Of a stretch of 64,000 bases of DNA, positions 61,515 through 64,000 are shown in pieces. Below the pieces are notes generated by a model. The model was not told the DNA's origin. It saw only the letters and a program-made list of their open reading frames with translations, and made no database searches. The first letter of the stretch is position 1, and every line of letters begins with the position of its first letter. The translations under genes were made by a program, and so were the position numbers. This stretch comes from Symsagittifera roscoffensis (taxonomy: Eukaryota; Xenacoelomorpha; Acoela; Convolutidae), in NCBI RefSeq assembly GCF_963678635.1, contig NC_087067.1, forward strand, positions 8,663,716-8,727,715, in the 5' to 3' direction.

Positions 61515-62013
61515 GTGTTACGTTTTGGCGTCAAAAAGTTCAAAACGCATCCAACCGCTCAGCTCAAAAATGAAGTTTCAAACTTTAAATGATTGTTCTC
61601 TGGGCTCTTATCTCTTGCCAACAGAAAGTGTTCCTGAAGAGTATTATTTGAAGAATGAAACTGCTCTCAAGTATTTACCAGTGATGGACGTTGTCGCTAA
61701 AGACTCAACGCATTGCATGTGTTTCACAAAAAGCTACGGAAGATATTATGAAGGAACGGGAAGTTTGGTTTTGGAGTCGAATTCGGAAATTTCACAAACA
61801 AGTTTAACATCAACAGAGCTGAAAAAATATGTGACAAGCTGTAATGCGAAGTTGAGACGTTTTACAGAAAGCGAAGTTCTGCAATTGCATTGTTATCCGA
61901 GCTGGTTCGAGTTTCCAGATTCAATTACGATGAAGCAGAGGTATAAGTTATTGGGAAATGGTCTTAACGTGCTGGTTGTGAAAGAGCTCCTTCTTCACCT
62001 ATTCGGAAGCTGA
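61515..62013 (+). CDS. TRDMT1: DNMT2 exon 2 (unit 2)
   Basis: Joined to exon 1 by a 71-base intron (61444-61514). The C-F-T motif and motif X are intact and the protein is identical to unit 1, so the gene is potentially functional in both units. Confidence 0.95.
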
Positions 62014-62091
62014 CTTTGAGGCAACTCGGTTTTGTTGAAAAGATTGTTATTTGCTCATTAGAAGTGGTCAGAGAATAGTTGATCGAAAAAG

Positions 62092-62097
62092 AATAAA
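62092..62097 (+). terminator. DNMT2 polyadenylation signal (unit 2)
   Basis: AATAAA 79 bases after the stop codon, as in unit 1. Confidence 0.6.
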
Positions 62098-64000
62098 ACC
62101 TGAAACTTAAATCAAACTGATTCACTTTTGCGCTTGGTTCTATGTTAGAGTCTAAACAATAAATTGCTTAATGTTTGTTTTCAACTTAACTACGGGAGCC
62201 ACAGAAGTTTAAGTCGGTACTGAGCATTGATCATTATAAAGTAACACCAATTGCGAAGTACTTTACTGTCAGTTTTCAAGTTTCTAGAAAATGTATACAC
62301 TGAAATCAATCTCGATAAAACGCTGTGCAAGAATCGGAGAGTTTTTTGATGTTATTTTTGGAAAAACATTTTAAAAAGTTTTCTTTACTTTTAATTGAAC
62401 TCATAAACCAGCAGATTGTAATACGTTTCTTACGCTTGTCATAAGCAAGCGTTATCAAACAGGAGGAATGTAGGCTTTTGGGTTAACAACTTGTTAAAGA
62501 GAATCACTTGAATCATTTTACCTTGGCTCATATGAAATCAAAAGTCTGATGGAAGGTCGCGCATGTGGCGAAGAGGTAACGCACCTGACTACTAAAACCA
62601 ATGCCAATGGTTCGAATCCGGTCAGGATCTGTTTTTTTAAGCAAAAACTTTTCTGTGCGTGAAAAAATCTTTGTTGGACTTTTGTTTGTCTGCTTTTTTG
62701 TCGGCTTAGTTACCGCAACACCAAATTTGCCTAAAAGTTGGGAATTCTTTCCTTAAATTCAAAAAAGTTTCAGTGTATCCGGTTTTTGCCAAGTAATTGA
62801 GTTCCAAGAAGTTTTGCATATATTTTTAAGCCTTTTTAAAAAAATTTCTTTATGCTCTTCTTTGAAATTTTTTAAAAGTCGTTTTTCTTTATAAACTCAA
62901 GGAGTGTTCTATGCTTTTAGTGCTGTGGTAACACTCACGCTTGAGGACAAATCCCAGCAGGTCAATCTCAGTCGGAACCTGTTTTTTTGTCCAAACTGAA
63001 AAGGTTCGGTTCCTTTTTAGCATTATAAAAGCTCTTTGTACGTTTTCTAATAGTGCAGGTAGTTTTGTATCAGGAATTTTTTTGTCCTTGTTTGCATTTT
63101 TTTAAATTTGTTAACCATTAGTATGTTGTGAAAAGCAAAAAAAGCGATTCTCGTCAAGATTTCTGGCAATAATTTTTATAGTAGAAAAATTTATAGAAAC
63201 AGCATGACAAGCTTTTTTAATTATAGAAATTCATGGCCAGCATTTATTCCTTGAATGAAATTTTGGACTAGCTTTTTGTTCATAAAATAAAAATCGATGC
63301 CTGATTTAACTGGTGATTGCTTAGACACATGTCCCTATGTACTGAAGTCAACGTTTTAAATTTTCTTTACAAATTTTCAGTTACGTCTTTTTGTCCATAC
63401 GAGCAATTGAATGCCAAATTCCAAGATCATTTACGGTGTTCATCCTACATCTGTTGCAGAGCGAAGGCTATAAAATCTCCATTTTTTTCGCAGCGCAAAG
63501 TTATGAGCAGATTTTTGTTTCATTTTTTTTTCAATGAAATTGAAAAGAACAGCCCTATGGTTGGGTGCTGATGGATTCTTCTCACGTGTTGCAAACTTCA
63601 CCTCACAAATATGACTGATCAAATCCTTTTTTTTGAGGAATACGTTTTTTCTGATTTGACATAACTTTTCAAAACGCTTGAATATTAAACAATGTTTATC
63701 AATATATGAAACTCTCGAATCTGTTTAATCTGACTTCAAATTACTCCGGGGGTCGCACGCAGATGAGGCTGTTAAAGATCATTACTGAAATCCTAGTAGT
63801 TCCTATGATTTAAAAAAAATTGGGTTCAAAGTTTTTTTATTAGATTTGTAAAAAGTTGAAACTTTCGGCCCACGGGTGGGGTAATGCAGGTGTTCCCAGT
63901 TTTTCATATTTGGTACCCAAACATGACTTTATTCAGATATATGGCATTTTCAAGATTGTTTCAAAAGTTTTCGTAAAGTTTGTTGTTCAAAAATTGTGGA
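62098..64000. other. Noncoding remainder of unit 2 (truncated by the window)
   Basis: Same content as 54430-56336, with a few substitutions and homopolymer length changes. No protein gene seen. Confidence 0.5.
62559..62630 (+). ncRNA. tRNA-like module with A and B boxes (unit 2)
   Basis: Second copy of 54891-54962 with identical A box, B box and T run. Confidence 0.45.

Larger units (their letters stand above)
56809..64000 (+). repeat. Tandem duplication unit 2 (runs off the window)
   Basis: Matches unit 1 from 49148 to about 56336. The remaining ~470 bases of the unit lie beyond the window. High identity extends through introns and spacers, so the copies are recent, gene-converted, or two haplotypes assembled in series. 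Confidence 0.95.

Overview
The window is nuclear DNA from an animal, most likely an invertebrate. It is AT-rich with long T and A runs. It holds spliced genes with GT..AG introns and TTTTCAG-type acceptors, a rhodopsin-family receptor exon, protein-glycosylation genes and a DNMT2-type tRNA methyltransferase. It also holds three retroelement classes typical of metazoans: Penelope-like, Ty1/copia and Ty3/gypsy. I cannot fix the phylum from sequence alone.

Layout. (a) 1-13 kb, host DNA: the last exon of a GPCR (620-1007), a decayed galactose 3-O-sulfotransferase (3847-4979) and its intact paralogue (8262-9464). Around them lie fold-back and MITE-like elements sharing CCCGRGTCGAGATT or GGGTTGACC termini, plus a 185-bp palindromic element. 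(b) 13-21.8 kb, a graveyard of Penelope-like elements (PLEs), all on the + strand. At least four partial reverse-transcriptase regions are present, several with a PHD-like Cys motif, and the best copy also has a GIY-YIG endonuclease. (c) 20.1-48.7 kb, nested insertions. The last PLE is split by a solo gypsy LTR (20148-21034) and, inside its endonuclease, by a copia element (21785-48514). The copia element is in turn split in its protease by a second solo gypsy LTR (23667-24515) and in its 3' LTR by a full-length gypsy element (25705-48491).

The full-length gypsy element is the most unusual object. It is 22.8 kb long, with 904-bp LTRs in which I found a single difference. It has a 2.3-kb leader with a 13-bp minisatellite and a gag-pol reading frame broken by one TGA in RNase H. 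A 385-codon ORF ends in a macro-like fold. A 2954-codon ORF carries a clear SGNH/GDSL hydrolase domain, a second degenerate SGNH-like domain, a long coiled coil, Cys/His clusters and a C-terminal SUMO-interaction-like motif. All three insertions of this LTR family show 3-bp target duplications, which is short for Ty3/gypsy.

(d) 49.1-64 kb, a nearly identical ~7.66-kb tandem duplication that runs off the window. Each unit holds an alpha-1,6-fucosyltransferase gene (FUT8) followed 376 bp later by TRDMT1/DNMT2, plus tRNA-like modules with B boxes and T runs. Both genes of the first unit are intact. In the second unit FUT8 has a 1-bp deletion in exon 1 while DNMT2 is intact. The unit begins exactly at a tRNA-like sequence.

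Functional links: the sulfotransferase and FUT8 are Golgi glycan-modifying enzymes, and DNMT2 methylates tRNA. They look like unrelated host genes rather than one pathway. The repetitive part is a stratigraphic record, PLE oldest, then copia, then gypsy, with the giant gypsy element youngest.
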